Below, one piece after another: positions 34,266 to 44,820 of a stretch of DNA of 64,000 bases (its first letter is position 1; each line of letters begins with the position of its first letter). Source of the DNA: Jiella sonneratiae (GTDB taxonomy: Bacteria > Pseudomonadota > Alphaproteobacteria > Rhizobiales > Rhizobiaceae); assembly GCF_017353515.1 (NCBI RefSeq), contig NZ_JAFMPY010000005.1, forward strand, positions 62,001 through 126,000, given 5' to 3'. The notes beneath the pieces were generated by a model. That model had not been told where the DNA came from, searched no databases, and was given only the letters and a program-made list of their open reading frames with translations. The translations under genes were made by a program, and so were the position numbers.

Positions 34266-34685
34266 TTACGCGAGAAAGTCTTCGATGAAGGGGTTGCAGA
34301 CCCGGACAGATCCGTAGCTCTGCCCATGATTGAGGTCTTCCGTGTAGACGAGGTCGAGCCCGGCCCGCGCGGCGGCGGTCAGGATTAGGGCGTCCCAATG
34401 CGAGATATCGTAGCGATGCGCCACCTGAAGCGCGTCGATGACGTCCGACGGCGACATTGTCACCACGTCGTCGCCCTGCAGCGCGATCACCCATGCGAGC
34501 GCAGCGTCGGCCCCGTAGGCCAGTTTCTTCCGCAGGACGCCGTAGAGCTCCATCATCACCTGCGTCGAGGTGACGATCTGCCGGATCTGCATCAGCTGTC
34601 GCGCCTTGTCGCGCTTGGCGACGTCGGAAGCGAGGGTGTCGGCGGCATAGACGATGATGTTCGTGTCAAAGAAGGCCGCGTTCAC
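34266..34685 (-). CDS. PIN-domain toxin (VapC-like RNase)
   Basis: A 139-aa PIN-domain ribonuclease. Four acidic active-site residues are recognisable: Asp7 in FFDTNIIVYA, Glu46 in MMELYGVL, Asp98 in HWDALILTAA and Asp117 in YTEDLNHG. The start is a GTG (34685) inside the end of the antitoxin gene, giving a 20-nt overlap. It is expected to be a toxin that cleaves a tRNA or other RNA when free of its antitoxin; the target is unknown. It lies 18 bp upstream of sucD on the same strand, so read-through would express sucD. Confidence 0.88.
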   Translation of the reverse strand: MNAAFFDTNIIVYAADTLASDVAKRDKARQLMQIRQIVTSTQVMMELYGVLRKKLAYGADAALAWVIALQGDDVVTMSPSDVIDALQVAHRYDISHWDALILTAAARAGLDLVYTEDLNHGQSYGSVRVCNPFIEDFLA

Positions 34686-34950
34686 GCATGACCTCTTCGT
34701 AGAAAAGCTCCCGGTCGAACAGCGGCTGCTTGTCGCCGAGGCGTCGGGAACGCCGTTCGGCGTTGTCGTCGGCAGCCTCGAACAGGCGGCCCCACGCTTC
34801 GGCGCGGTTCGCCTGGGTGGCTTCGCGCTTGACCTCGTGCACGAAGAAATCCCGCACCATGGCGTTGACGCTGGTCCGCCGCATCGCGGCGAGGACGCGC
34901 ATCTTGTCGAGGAGATCCTCGTCGATGGCGAGGGTGATGTTCTTGGCCAT
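34666..34950 (-). CDS. ribbon-helix-helix antitoxin (VapB-like)
   Basis: A 94-aa antitoxin. The N-terminus MAKNITLAIDEDLLDKMRVL followed by MRRTSVNAMVRDFF is a MetJ/Arc-type ribbon-helix-helix that would dimerise and bind DNA. The C-terminal acidic/hydrophobic part (KQPLFDRELFYEEVMRERGL) would wrap the PIN toxin. The ATG at 34950 was chosen over an in-frame start 14 codons upstream because the fold begins there. It is preceded by a near-perfect 31-bp palindrome (34973-35003) placed as expected for autoregulation. Confidence 0.87.
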   Translation of the reverse strand: MAKNITLAIDEDLLDKMRVLAAMRRTSVNAMVRDFFVHEVKREATQANRAEAWGRLFEAADDNAERRSRRLGDKQPLFDRELFYEEVMRERGLL

Positions 34951-34972
34951 GGCGTTTCGCCGATCAGCGTCC

Positions 34973-35003
34973 ACACGGGTTATGTGGAGCACATATCCCG
35001 TGT
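34973..35003. promoter_or_regulatory. palindromic operator of the toxin-antitoxin operon
   Basis: Arms ACACGGGTTATGTG and CACATATCCCGTGT flank a GAG centre and pair at 13 of 14 positions. It lies 22 bp upstream of the antitoxin ATG and overlaps the -10 of the promoter predicted below. That placement suggests repression by the VapB-VapC complex. Confidence 0.8.
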
Positions 35004-35018
35004 CCTATGGCAGTTCAA
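34990..35018 (-). promoter_or_regulatory. predicted promoter of the vapBC-like operon
   Basis: On the minus strand TTGAAC (35013-35018) and TATGTG (34990-34995) are separated by exactly 17 bp, a good housekeeping-sigma match. It sits over the stop codon of the upstream STM3941-like gene and is overlapped by the 31-bp palindrome. Confidence 0.65.
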
Positions 35019-35656
35019 GTGTTTTTGGTCTGGCACGGACCCAGCGCCTGCCAATATGCTTCGACAGCCGCGGTCAGATGATCGTGAGAAATTCGAAGGT
35101 CTGCACTCGTGACGCAAAGGCCCTTCGCGCCCAACATCGTGTTTGGCCACTTTGACACCCACGCGATGAGCGACAGGGGCAGACGACGTTCAATGTCGTC
35201 CTCCACTTTCAAGATCAGAAACTTTGAGCTTCTGTATGACCAGGTCCTGTGGGAGCGAATGGCGCCCCAGGGGATGACAGCTGCGGATATACGTCGGTCT
35301 TTGATTCCCTCTGGAGACAGCACCACGACTGGACCGACCCAAGTCATCCGCCAGAAATAGACGCATGCACCAAGAGCGAAAAACAGAACCCCGAGCCAGA
35401 GCCCCCAGTACTTGAAGTCCTCTGACGGTGGCTCGCTCCAGTTCAAAATCAGCGCCAATGATCCGAGGGAGAAGGCCGCGCTGCCTATCCCGAAGAGAAG
35501 CAATCTCGTCGGCGACTGCTCAATCTCGATGATGCGGGAGGTGTCGAACCCAGCCGCCGCCCTGCCCTCTTCCAAACCGAAACCTTTCCGAACCTCCTCG
35601 GACGCACATCCGCAAGCCGAGGGTTTCATCGAGCGGGCCATGGATTGCGACGCCAC
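35015..35656 (-). CDS. STM3941-like membrane protein, lower GC than neighbours
   Basis: A protein of up to 213 aa. Two membrane helices (around [20 protein letters not shown] and [19 protein letters not shown]) are followed by a PH-like soluble part with [13 protein letters not shown] and [13 protein letters not shown]. These are features of the uncharacterised STM3941 family. The frame begins at a GTG (35656); the true start may be downstream, for example the ATG at 35629 or a TTG closer to the first helix, since the first 40 residues look unrelated to the family. Base composition is clearly less GC-rich than the surrounding core genes, pointing to recent acquisition together with the TA pair. 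Confidence 0.7.
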   Translation of the reverse strand: MASQSMARSMKPSACGCASEEVRKGFGLEEGRAAAGFDTSRIIEIEQSPTRLLLFGIGSAAFSLGSLALILNWSEPPSEDFKYWGLWLGVLFFALGACVYFWRMTWVGPVVVLSPEGIKDRRISAAVIPWGAIRSHRTWSYRSSKFLILKVEDDIERRLPLSLIAWVSKWPNTMLGAKGLCVTSADLRISHDHLTAAVEAYWQALGPCQTKNT

Positions 35657-35668
35657 CGTCTTCCTGTC

Positions 35669-36289
35669 TCACCCCGCCGGCTTCGCCCCGGCCTTCCTGC
35701 CGAGCTCGGTCGGCTCGGCGCGGCCCATCGTCAGCACGAAGCGCGTGCCGCCCGCCGGGATCGCGGTCATGGTGACGATCTCGCCCTTGTCGTCGACGAA
35801 GCTCCACAGCCCCGAGCCCTTGTCGGCCATGTCCATCACCCCGCCGCCGCCGGCGACCCCGTCGATCTCGTTCAGCACCTTGGTCCCGAGATCGGCGGGC
35901 TTGGTGGCGAAAACCATCTGGCAGCTCGACGCGACGACGTGGGGAAACTCCACGCGGTTGACGACGAGAAAGGTTCCGTCGTCGCCCTTGGTGGCGGTGA
36001 AGGCGCCGGCTGCGGGCATGGAAGCGGCGTCCTTTTCCTTGCCGCCCGCCGGCTCGACCGTCTTCCAGCCCTTGTCGGCGGCGATCTTGGCGGCCGCGTC
36101 GACGTCGACCATGCCGGTCGAGCAGATCTTGAGATAGTCGGCGATGGTCGTCGAGGCATCCTCAGGCGGCGTCAGCGGCAGCTTCGGGCCGGCGGCGAGC
36201 GCCTCGGCCGCCAGAGAGAGCGAAAATCCCAGTGCCAGGACGGCGCGGGAAACACCCCGCGCCGCGGCGATCGATCCCAGGTCGGTCAT
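35669..36289 (-). CDS. exported protein of unknown function next to sucC
   Basis: A 206-aa protein with an N-terminal signal peptide ([20 protein letters not shown], cleavage after ALA near residue 33). The mature part starts [20 protein letters not shown], has two cysteines (KICSTGM and ASSCQMVF) and alternating strand-like segments ending [19 protein letters not shown]. No family was recognised with confidence. GC content matches the core genome, so it probably belongs to the ancestral operon with sucC, 29 bp upstream of it. Confidence 0.7.
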   Translation of the reverse strand: MTDLGSIAAARGVSRAVLALGFSLSLAAEALAAGPKLPLTPPEDASTTIADYLKICSTGMVDVDAAAKIAADKGWKTVEPAGGKEKDAASMPAAGAFTATKGDDGTFLVVNRVEFPHVVASSCQMVFATKPADLGTKVLNEIDGVAGGGGVMDMADKGSGLWSFVDDKGEIVTMTAIPAGGTRFVLTMGRAEPTELGRKAGAKPAG

Positions 36290-36318
36290 GCGGTTCCTCC
36301 CGAAAACGCGTGCTGCGG

Positions 36319-37512
<1,194 letters not shown>

Positions 37513-37562
37513 GGAAACTGTCCGGCCTCTCGCTTGAGCCTCGATGGCGGAGATCAATGGAA

Positions 37563-37590
37563 GAAGGCCGGGTCTTGAGCCCCGGCCTTC
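37563..37590 (-). terminator. hairpin between mdh and sucC, possible attenuator
   Basis: On the minus strand GAAGGCCGGG, an 8-nt loop, then CCCGGCCTTC form a perfect 10-bp stem, followed by TTCCATT. The T-run is short, so partial termination or 3'-end protection of the mdh message is more likely than full termination. Confidence 0.55.
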
Positions 37591-37597
37591 GAGAATG

Positions 37598-38939
<1,342 letters not shown>

Positions 38940-39347
38940 TCAGCGGCCGCGCCGTGCGGCCTGCGCCGCCCGCTGCCGGGCTTCCGCGGCGGCGCTGACC
39001 TCCTCGAGCTCGCCGAGCAGGCGCCCGACCTCCTCGCGATCTAGGAGCCGGATCGTCTCCGCCAAGCGGTTGGCGAGGCGCGTCGCCTCGGGGGAGAGGC
39101 CGGCCGTCTCGACGACGACCTTCGGATGCGACAGTTCGGCGAGCCGTTCGAGTTCCTCGGCATCGTCCCAGATGACGTTGAGAAAGCCGATGATCCGCTG
39201 CAGCATCGCCCAGGTCGGGCGGCCCCGACGGCCATGTTCGAGGGCGGAGAGATAGGCCGAGGAGACGCCGAGCGCCCGGGCCATCTCCTGCTGGGTGACG
39301 CCGCGCTCGTGCCGCAGCGCCCGCACCTTTTCGCCGAAGGGGGTCAT
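38940..39347 (-). CDS. XRE-family helix-turn-helix protein
   Basis: A 135-aa cytosolic DNA-binding protein. The XRE helix-turn-helix is at residues 1-60: MTPFGEKVRALRHERGVTQQ, then GVSSAYLSALEHGRRGRP and the IIGFLNVIWDDAEELERLAE linker. The C-terminus (REEVGRLLGELEEVSAAAEA) is helical and could form a coiled coil. It is last in the Tim44-mltA-Smr-HTH operon; its ATG overlaps the Smr stop by 4 nt. This order is conserved in rhizobia. Confidence 0.9.
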   Translation of the reverse strand: MTPFGEKVRALRHERGVTQQEMARALGVSSAYLSALEHGRRGRPTWAMLQRIIGFLNVIWDDAEELERLAELSHPKVVVETAGLSPEATRLANRLAETIRLLDREEVGRLLGELEEVSAAAEARQRAAQAARRGR

Positions 39348-39907
39348 CGTGCCGACGACCCGAGGCGCCTGACGCGGACATAGAGCGCGCCCTCGCCGCC
39401 ATGGTGGCGCTCGGCGCTCTCGAAGCCAGAGACCAGCGGCCGGAACTGCGGGCCCGCGAACCATTGCGGCACCACGCGCCGCAGCACCCCGCGCGGGCCG
39501 CCGGAAAGCCCGCGGCCGGTGATGACGAGGACGTGCCGCAGCCCCATCGCCTGGGCCTGGGCGAGAAAGCGCGCCAGCGCCGCATGGGCGTTGGTCTGGG
39601 TCATTTCGTGAAGGTCGATCCGCGCCTCGATGGCGATCCGTCCCTTGGCGATCTTGCGGCGGGTCGGGCGTTCGATCGGGTGCTGGGCGGCAAGAGCCGG
39701 CCGTTTCGCCGGCGCGGGCGGCAGGCCCGAAGCCGCGGCCGGCACGGCGGTGGGGCTCGGCTGCGGAGGCGCAGGCGGGGCGGCCGCCGCCTCGACCGCC
39801 TCCGGGAGCTTGGGGTGCTTGCGGCCGGCGAGCGGGACGGCCTGGCGGGCGACGCTCGCCCAAAGCCGCCGGTCCTCCTCGCTCAGGGTGCGGCGGCGCC
39901 GCGTCAC
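39344..39907 (-). CDS. Smr/MutS2 C-terminal domain protein
   Basis: A 187-aa protein with a C-terminal Smr domain: IDLHEMTQTNAHAALARFLA, VLVITGRGLSGGPRGVLRRV, and HGGEGALYVRVRR. The Smr fold is found in nucleases that act on DNA or on stalled-ribosome mRNA. The DLH and GRG motifs are both present. The N-terminal half is basic and proline/alanine-rich. The start is a GTG (39907) overlapping the mltA stop (GTGA). The role here is unknown. Confidence 0.9.
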   Translation of the reverse strand: MTRRRRTLSEEDRRLWASVARQAVPLAGRKHPKLPEAVEAAAAPPAPPQPSPTAVPAAASGLPPAPAKRPALAAQHPIERPTRRKIAKGRIAIEARIDLHEMTQTNAHAALARFLAQAQAMGLRHVLVITGRGLSGGPRGVLRRVVPQWFAGPQFRPLVSGFESAERHHGGEGALYVRVRRLGSSAR

Positions 39908-41001
39908 GACGCGAGCTCTGCCGCGAGATCGGGCGGTGCGAAGAGGAAGAAGTCGGCCTTGTGGCGGAGCGTGCCGGCGATCGTGCCGGCCGCGTCGCCC
40001 GTGCCGACGAAGATGTCGGCCCGTGCCGGCCCGAGGATCGCCGAGCCGGTGTCCTGGGCGATCATCGTCCGTCGGAAGGCCCGTCCCCCGATCGACAGGT
40101 CGTCGGAGGCGATGAAATAGGGAATGCCGTAGGTCGAGAGCAGCCTGTCGACGGCGATCGAGGCAAGCGGCGTCAGCGGCACCTTGGCGGCGCCGAGCGG
40201 TCCGAGGTTGGGGTCTTCCACCGGCATCTCGGCGAAGAAGATGAAAGACCGGTTGCGGGCGAGCACCTCGTCCACCCGGTCCGGATGCGCCGCGAACCAC
40301 GCCTTGATCCCGGCCATGTCGGCTTCAGCGAGGGTGAGTTCGCCTTCGGAAACGAGGCTGCGGCCGACCGCCGTGAAGGGGTGGCCGCTCTTTGCCGCAT
40401 AGCCGACGCGCATTTCCCGCCCGTCGCGGAGGACGAGGCGGGCCGAGCCCTGCACGTGGATGAAGAAGGCCTCGACACGGTCTTCCAGCCAGGCGATCTC
40501 CAGCCCGCGGCCGTTCAGCGCCCCGGCCTCGATCGCGCCGCGGTCGTAATATTCGCCGATCATCCCGCAGGACAGTCGGCGGCCGAAGCGGAAGTCGGGA
40601 TCGAGGCCGGGCGGCCGGTTGACGTCGTCGAGCGCGACGAGATCGTCCGGCCGGCGGTAGAGCGGATAGCGGAACCGCGCGTCCGGTGTCGCCGAGGCGG
40701 CGACCACCGGCTCGTAATAGCCGGTGAGGAAGCCTGCCCCGCCCTCCGGAACGATCGCGAGCGGGGTGAAATGCGCCTCGAAGAAGCGCCTTGCGGCCGA
40801 GACGTCGACGTTCTCGCCGAGGTCGAGTGCGGCTTTGGCGGCGCGGTGAAAGCTCTCGGCCCGAAACCCCAGCGTGCCGGTGGCGAAGGCCCCCGCGAGA
40901 AGCCGCGGCGCGCTCAACCGGAACGCCGCCAAGGCGGCGCGGTGGTCGCCTGCGGCGAAGCCGGCGAGATCGTCGAAGCTGCGCCGAAGCAAGGTCGCCA
41001 T
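39904..41001 (-). CDS. mltA: MltA-type membrane-bound lytic murein transglycosylase
   Basis: A 365-aa peptidoglycan lytic transglycosylase of the MltA (3D-domain) type. Residues about 85-240 hold the MltA specific domain (AGFLTGYYEPVVAASATPDA, SCGMIGEYYDRG). The catalytic region follows in DTGSAILGPARADIFVGTGD with the key aspartates. No lipobox or convincing signal peptide is visible at the chosen start, so how it reaches the periplasm is unclear; the start might be misplaced. It is cotranscribed with the Tim44-like gene (18 bp). Confidence 0.92.
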   Translation of the reverse strand: MATLLRRSFDDLAGFAAGDHRAALAAFRLSAPRLLAGAFATGTLGFRAESFHRAAKAALDLGENVDVSAARRFFEAHFTPLAIVPEGGAGFLTGYYEPVVAASATPDARFRYPLYRRPDDLVALDDVNRPPGLDPDFRFGRRLSCGMIGEYYDRGAIEAGALNGRGLEIAWLEDRVEAFFIHVQGSARLVLRDGREMRVGYAAKSGHPFTAVGRSLVSEGELTLAEADMAGIKAWFAAHPDRVDEVLARNRSFIFFAEMPVEDPNLGPLGAAKVPLTPLASIAVDRLLSTYGIPYFIASDDLSIGGRAFRRTMIAQDTGSAILGPARADIFVGTGDAAGTIAGTLRHKADFFLFAPPDLAAELAS

Positions 41002-41019
41002 CGTCCGCCCGCCGAACGC

Positions 41020-41727
41020 TCAGGCTTCGTCGGATTCGGTTCCGACGAGTTTCCAGTTCGGATCGCGCGACCGGATGTCGCGGGCGAACGACCAGATGTC
41101 GCGCACCTCCACGACGGCTTCCGGATCGCCGTCCACCAACTCGCCGTTCGGGCCGAGTGTCGCGCTGATCAACTGCGAGACGAAGCGCACGGTGATCTGG
41201 GCCTCGCGGTCCTTCATCTCCGCGGCGACGATCTTGGCGTCGTCGATGCCGACGAAGGAGGAACTCATCTTTTGGCCGGCTGCCTCGCGCTCGGTGATCG
41301 CCCGCTCGAAGTCGGCGTAGACGTCGGGGGAGAGCAGGCCCTTGAGCACGCGCTTGTCGCCGTCGGCAAAGCCGTTGACGATCATCTCGTAGGCGATCTT
41401 CGCCCCGTCGAGGAATTCCGCCGGGTCGAATTCGGGATCGGCGTCGCGGATTTTGCGCAGTTCGCCGTTGAGCGGGCTGCCCGGCGTCGCGATCTTGTCG
41501 ATCTTCTCGTAGAGCACCCGCGCCGGCACGCCGTCGCTCTCCTCGACCCGCCGGCTCGGCAGCGTCACGACGTTGCCGTTCGAGGCGGCCTCCTCGCGCG
41601 GCGTCTCGCTGCGCGAATAGGGGTCGAAGGGCGGCCGCTCGCTGCCGGTCCGTCGCCCGAGCACGTTGCGCAGCTGAAACAGGACGATCGCCGCAAGTAC
41701 AATGAAGAAAATCGTCCCAAAACTCAT
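41020..41727 (-). CDS. Tim44/TimA-like membrane protein
   Basis: A 235-aa protein with one N-terminal membrane helix (SFGTIFFIVLAAIVLFQLRN), a polar linker, then a Tim44-like domain (residues about 85-225) with FDPAEFLDGAKIAYEMIVNG and LKGLLSPDVYADFERAI. Bacterial TimA proteins are inner-membrane relatives of the mitochondrial import motor subunit Tim44. The position beside mltA and divergent from fxsA, with secB nearby, is the classic rhizobial arrangement. It is the first gene of a four-gene operon. Confidence 0.93.
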   Translation of the reverse strand: MSFGTIFFIVLAAIVLFQLRNVLGRRTGSERPPFDPYSRSETPREEAASNGNVVTLPSRRVEESDGVPARVLYEKIDKIATPGSPLNGELRKIRDADPEFDPAEFLDGAKIAYEMIVNGFADGDKRVLKGLLSPDVYADFERAITEREAAGQKMSSSFVGIDDAKIVAAEMKDREAQITVRFVSQLISATLGPNGELVDGDPEAVVEVRDIWSFARDIRSRDPNWKLVGTESDEA

Positions 41728-41766
41728 CGTGCGCCGTCACCTCGTGCCGCCTGCCTGAATTGCCCT

Positions 41767-41795
41767 CATATAGAGACGACGGCCGGCGCATTCAA
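41767..41795 (-). promoter_or_regulatory. predicted promoter of the timA-mltA-Smr-HTH operon
   Basis: On the minus strand TTGAAT (41790-41795) and TATATG (41767-41772) are separated by 17 bp, placing transcription start about 30 bp before the Tim44-like ATG. One of the best housekeeping-sigma matches in the window. Confidence 0.7.
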
Positions 41796-41844
41796 ATCAT
41801 TGCTCCCGCACCCTATCTGTCGTCTCGGGAACGCCTGCACCCAT

Positions 41845-41908
41845 GCCGACCGATGCCGGCCGAAATGCCGGATCTCTGCCGACCGAGGCCGGCCAAGGCC
41901 GGATATGC
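41845..41908. repeat. imperfect tandem repeat of about 32 bp
   Basis: Two adjacent copies begin GCCGACCGATGCCGGCCGAA and GCCGACCGAGGCCGGCCAAG and both run on into GCCGGAT. They lie in the leader between the divergent Tim44-like and fxsA genes. Confidence 0.5.
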
Positions 41909-41959
41909 CGCCGAAGCCACGGCAAGGCGATCCCCGAAGCCCAGCCAGGAACGACCACA

Positions 41960-42505
41960 ATGCCATTCGCCGTCATCCCGTTTCTCCTCCTGATCATCCC
42001 CGTCCTGGAGATCGCCGTCTTCATCGTCGTCGGCAATCTCATCGGGCTGTGGCCGACGCTCGCTCTCGTGGTGCTGACGGCGCTGATCGGCTCGATCCTC
42101 CTGAAGCGCCAGGGGCTGGGGACGCTGCGGCGCATCCAGGCCGAGACCAATGCCGGGCGCGTGCCGGGCCGGGAACTGGTCGACGGCGCGATGATCATGG
42201 CGGCCGGCATCCTGCTTCTGACGCCGGGCCTCGTCACCGACACGCTCGGCTTCCTGCTGTTCGTGCCGCAGATCCGGTCTCAGATCCGTCGTTTCCTGGG
42301 GAACCGGGTGGTCGTCATGGCCCGCGGCGGCGCCTCCGGCGGCTTTGCCCGCAGCGGACCCGCCGACGCCGGCGACGGGCAGCGTCGCCGCGCGCCGGAC
42401 GTCGTCGATCTTTCCGGCGAAGACTATCACCGCCGTCCCGACCCCTCCTCGCCCTGGCACGGCGACGACGAGGAAGGGCGCCCGTCCGGCCGCACGCTGC
42501 ACTGA
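41960..42505 (+). CDS. fxsA: FxsA family membrane protein
   Basis: A 181-aa inner-membrane protein of the FxsA family (in E. coli it relieves phage T7 exclusion by F plasmid; its normal role is not known). Hydrophobic segments are PFLLLIIPVLEIAVFIVV, LIGLWPTLALVVLTALIGSI and IMAAGILLLTPGLVTDTLGF, with the characteristic RELVDGAMI segment between. The polar C-terminal tail (about 70 residues, many D, R, P) is long for the family. Start ATG at 41960 follows AGGA with suitable spacing. Confidence 0.92.
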   Translation: MPFAVIPFLLLIIPVLEIAVFIVVGNLIGLWPTLALVVLTALIGSILLKRQGLGTLRRIQAETNAGRVPGRELVDGAMIMAAGILLLTPGLVTDTLGFLLFVPQIRSQIRRFLGNRVVVMARGGASGGFARSGPADAGDGQRRRAPDVVDLSGEDYHRRPDPSSPWHGDDEEGRPSGRTLH

Positions 42506-42780
42506 ACCCGCTCTCAAAGAGGCCGGCCTGCTCCCCAAGAGGCCGGCCTTCTGCCAAGCCCGGCTCGCCCCGAGCGTGCTTCCGAGAGCCCGGGCCCGCT
42601 CCGCGAGCGGCACGGGGCGGCTGGCGATGCCCTGCCCGACCCGACCCTTCCTCGATTTTTTCGTTGTCTTTCGCTTTCCCTCCGGGCAAATGATCTCGTG
42701 CCGATGGTTCCGTTGGGGAAGGACCGGCATTTGCCGCGGCGATATAGGGCGCTGCGTGCTCGAAGAGGGGTAGGGACATC
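42506..42780. repeat. short direct repeat in the fxsA to DM9 gap
   Basis: AAGAGGCCGGCCT occurs at 42517-42529 and 42537-42549 (20-bp period) directly after fxsA. The rest of this gap, including a T-rich patch at 42655-42680, shows no gene and no clear promoter. Confidence 0.4.
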
Positions 42781-43791
42781 GTGCGTGACAGTCTGAAGGC
42801 GTGGCTCGCCGGGCTTGCGCTGTTTCTCGTGCCGGGCGCCGCAGGCGCTCAGGAGATCGCCAATATCGGCCAGGGGGGCCGCAGCTTCCATTACGGCGAC
42901 GTGCGCGGCTGGGAGATCAGCGCCACCCAGCAGGGACGGCGCTTCCTCTCCTGCCATGCGTCGGTCGACCGCGACGGCAACGGCGACGACGTGCGGATCG
43001 GCTACGGCTCCGGCCAGTGGCAGATCGCGGTTCCGGTCCGGGCGCAGCCGGACTGGTACGGCCAGCTCGACATCGACGGCCACGCCACGGGGGCGAGCGG
43101 CACCGCCGATCGTGGCTGGACCTTCGCCTGGATCGGCCTCGGCGAACTCGACGCGATGCGGGCCGGCCATACGGCGATCCTCTCGGTCGGCAAATACGAC
43201 ATCGACTTCTCGCTCTCCGGCGTCACCGCCGCGACGCTGATGGTCGAGGAATGCGTGCAGCAGCGCGGCGAGGCGCCCGGCGGCGGTCGCTACGACCCGG
43301 CGCCGGTGGTCGCGCCGAACCCGCCCGCGCAGGACTATGGCGGCCGGCAGGCGAAGCGCGGCCCCGCCCTCGACTGGATCGACCAGGCCGGCGGCCGCGT
43401 CGACCGCCGCGCGGTGCCGGCCGGCAACGAGGCGAACGGCGAGCCGCTCTTCGTCTGCAACGCCGTCTTCAACAACGGCATCCACCCCGGCAAGCTCAGG
43501 CCCGGCTTCGGCGGCTGCGTGATCGGCTATGGCGGCCGGGAATATACCGTCGGCCAGTACGGGACGCTGCTCGGCCGCGGCGACTGGCTGCAGGGCATTC
43601 CCGTCGACCGGCTCGATTCCATCGGGGTGAATGCCGGGCGCGAGGCGAATGGCAGCCTGCTCTACGTCTGCCGGGCGCGTTTCAACAACGGCGTCCATCC
43701 CGGCAAGATCGGCGCGTCGACGGGCGGCTGCAACATCACCTATGGGGGCGTCGAGCACACGCTCTACGACTATCAGGTCCTGAGCGAGTAG
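42781..43791 (+). CDS. secreted DM9-repeat (DUF3421) protein
   Basis: A 336-aa exported protein. Signal peptide MRDSLKAWLAGLALFLVPGA with cleavage after AGA near residue 23. The first part of the mature protein (about 24-160) is a beta-rich domain with DVRGWEISATQQGRRFLSCH and WTFAWIGLGELDAMR, resembling invasion-associated IalB-like proteins. After a proline-rich linker come two DM9 repeats starting at residues 214 and 285: AGNEANGEPLFVCNAVFNNG and AGREANGSLLYVCRARFNNG, each ending HPGK..GGC..YGG. DM9 proteins in insects and molluscs can act as mannose-binding lectins. The start is a GTG at 42781 preceded by GGGTAGGGA. Confidence 0.88.
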   Translation: MRDSLKAWLAGLALFLVPGAAGAQEIANIGQGGRSFHYGDVRGWEISATQQGRRFLSCHASVDRDGNGDDVRIGYGSGQWQIAVPVRAQPDWYGQLDIDGHATGASGTADRGWTFAWIGLGELDAMRAGHTAILSVGKYDIDFSLSGVTAATLMVEECVQQRGEAPGGGRYDPAPVVAPNPPAQDYGGRQAKRGPALDWIDQAGGRVDRRAVPAGNEANGEPLFVCNAVFNNGIHPGKLRPGFGGCVIGYGGREYTVGQYGTLLGRGDWLQGIPVDRLDSIGVNAGREANGSLLYVCRARFNNGVHPGKIGASTGGCNITYGGVEHTLYDYQVLSE

Positions 43792-44113
43792 CCTTCCGGA
43801 CGGTTCCTCGGCCGGCCTTGCGCCGCCGCCGGGAAGGCGGCGTCGCGGGCCGCGTCGAAGGGATGCAGAATTGATATGGAGGCCGCGCCGGCTCGGCGCG
43901 GCACTGGCCTGTCGAAGCCACTGCCGCATCGCGGCGAGCGGCACAAAGGGCGGCTTGTCGTGCCCGAAACCCCGCCTTGTGATCGGAAGTCCTGCGTGTT
44001 AGCTCGGCGCCAGCAGATTTTCCGCCGGGCTGCGGTCCTTTAAGACCCGTCCGGCCCTCTCCGGGCGGCGCCGCGCGCCGTTCCCGGCACGGAACCGACA
44101 AGAAAGGTCAGGC
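43792..44113. other. non-coding region before secB
   Basis: 322 bp with no gene. A perfect GC hairpin GCCGCGCC/GGCGCGGC at 43882-43902 lacks a T-run. A weak promoter-like pair for secB (TTGTGA, 17 bp, TAGCTC) lies near 43977-44005. Confidence 0.4.
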
Positions 44114-44623
44114 ATGTCACAGACCAGCGACGTCAACGGCAGCAACGGCACCTCCAGCAACGAGGGCGCGACGCCGCCGAGCCTCAACATCCTCACGCAG
44201 TACATCAAGGACCTCTCCTTCGAGAGCCCGAACGCCCCCGCGATCCTGCGCAGCCAGGCGCGCGGCCCGGCGATCAACATCGGCGTCAATGTCGGCGCCA
44301 ACCAGATCGAGGGCAGCCAGAGCGAATTCGACGTGCGCCTGACGCTGAACGCCAAGGCCGGCGAAGGCGCCGAGATGCTGTTCGCCGTCGAACTGGAATA
44401 TGGCGGCGTCTTCCGGCTGGCGAACTTCCCGCAGGAGCACCTTTTGCCGCTGCTCTTCATCGAATGTCCGCGGCTGCTCTTTCCCTTCGCGCGGCAGGTC
44501 GTCGCCGACGTCACCCGCAATGGCGGCTTCCCGCCGCTGATGATCGACCCGATCGACTTCGCCAAGCTTTTCCAGCAGCGCATGGCCGAAGAGCGCGCCC
44601 GCCAGCAGGTGCAGACCGCCTGA
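44114..44623 (+). CDS. secB: protein-export chaperone SecB
   Basis: A 169-aa cytosolic tetrameric chaperone that keeps secretory preproteins unfolded and hands them to SecA. The family core is [32 protein letters not shown], then [20 protein letters not shown] followed by [20 protein letters not shown]. The start ATG at 44114 follows GAAAGG. The acidic/serine-rich first 20 residues are variable in the family. A rho-independent terminator follows at 44675. Confidence 0.97.
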   Translation: MSQTSDVNGSNGTSSNEGATPPSLNILTQYIKDLSFESPNAPAILRSQARGPAINIGVNVGANQIEGSQSEFDVRLTLNAKAGEGAEMLFAVELEYGGVFRLANFPQEHLLPLLFIECPRLLFPFARQVVADVTRNGGFPPLMIDPIDFAKLFQQRMAEERARQQVQTA

Positions 44624-44674
44624 GGCCACGGATTGCGCCCCTTCGCGGCGCGACGGCGATTTCCCATGACACTG

Positions 44675-44703
44675 CCGGTGCGAGCGATCGCGCCGGTTTT
44701 TTT
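44675..44703 (+). terminator. rho-independent terminator of secB
   Basis: CCGGTGCGA, loop GCGA, TCGCGCCGG (nine pairs including one G-U) followed directly by seven T residues. This is the clearest plus-strand terminator in the window. Confidence 0.88.
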
Positions 44704-44820
44704 GCGTGGTGTTTCGTGAGGGTCGCAGGGTGAGGTCGCCTGGACCGAAGACCGCGCAGCGTCGACGGCCGCGGGCGCCGACCAGCCGTGCCGGCCGGTC
44801 TGCGCCCTCCGGCGGCCCGA

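Noticed and set aside
43882-43902. Perfect GC hairpin before secB as a terminator for the DM9 gene
   Set aside because: It lacks a T-run and lies 90 bp from the stop; reported only as part of the non-coding region.
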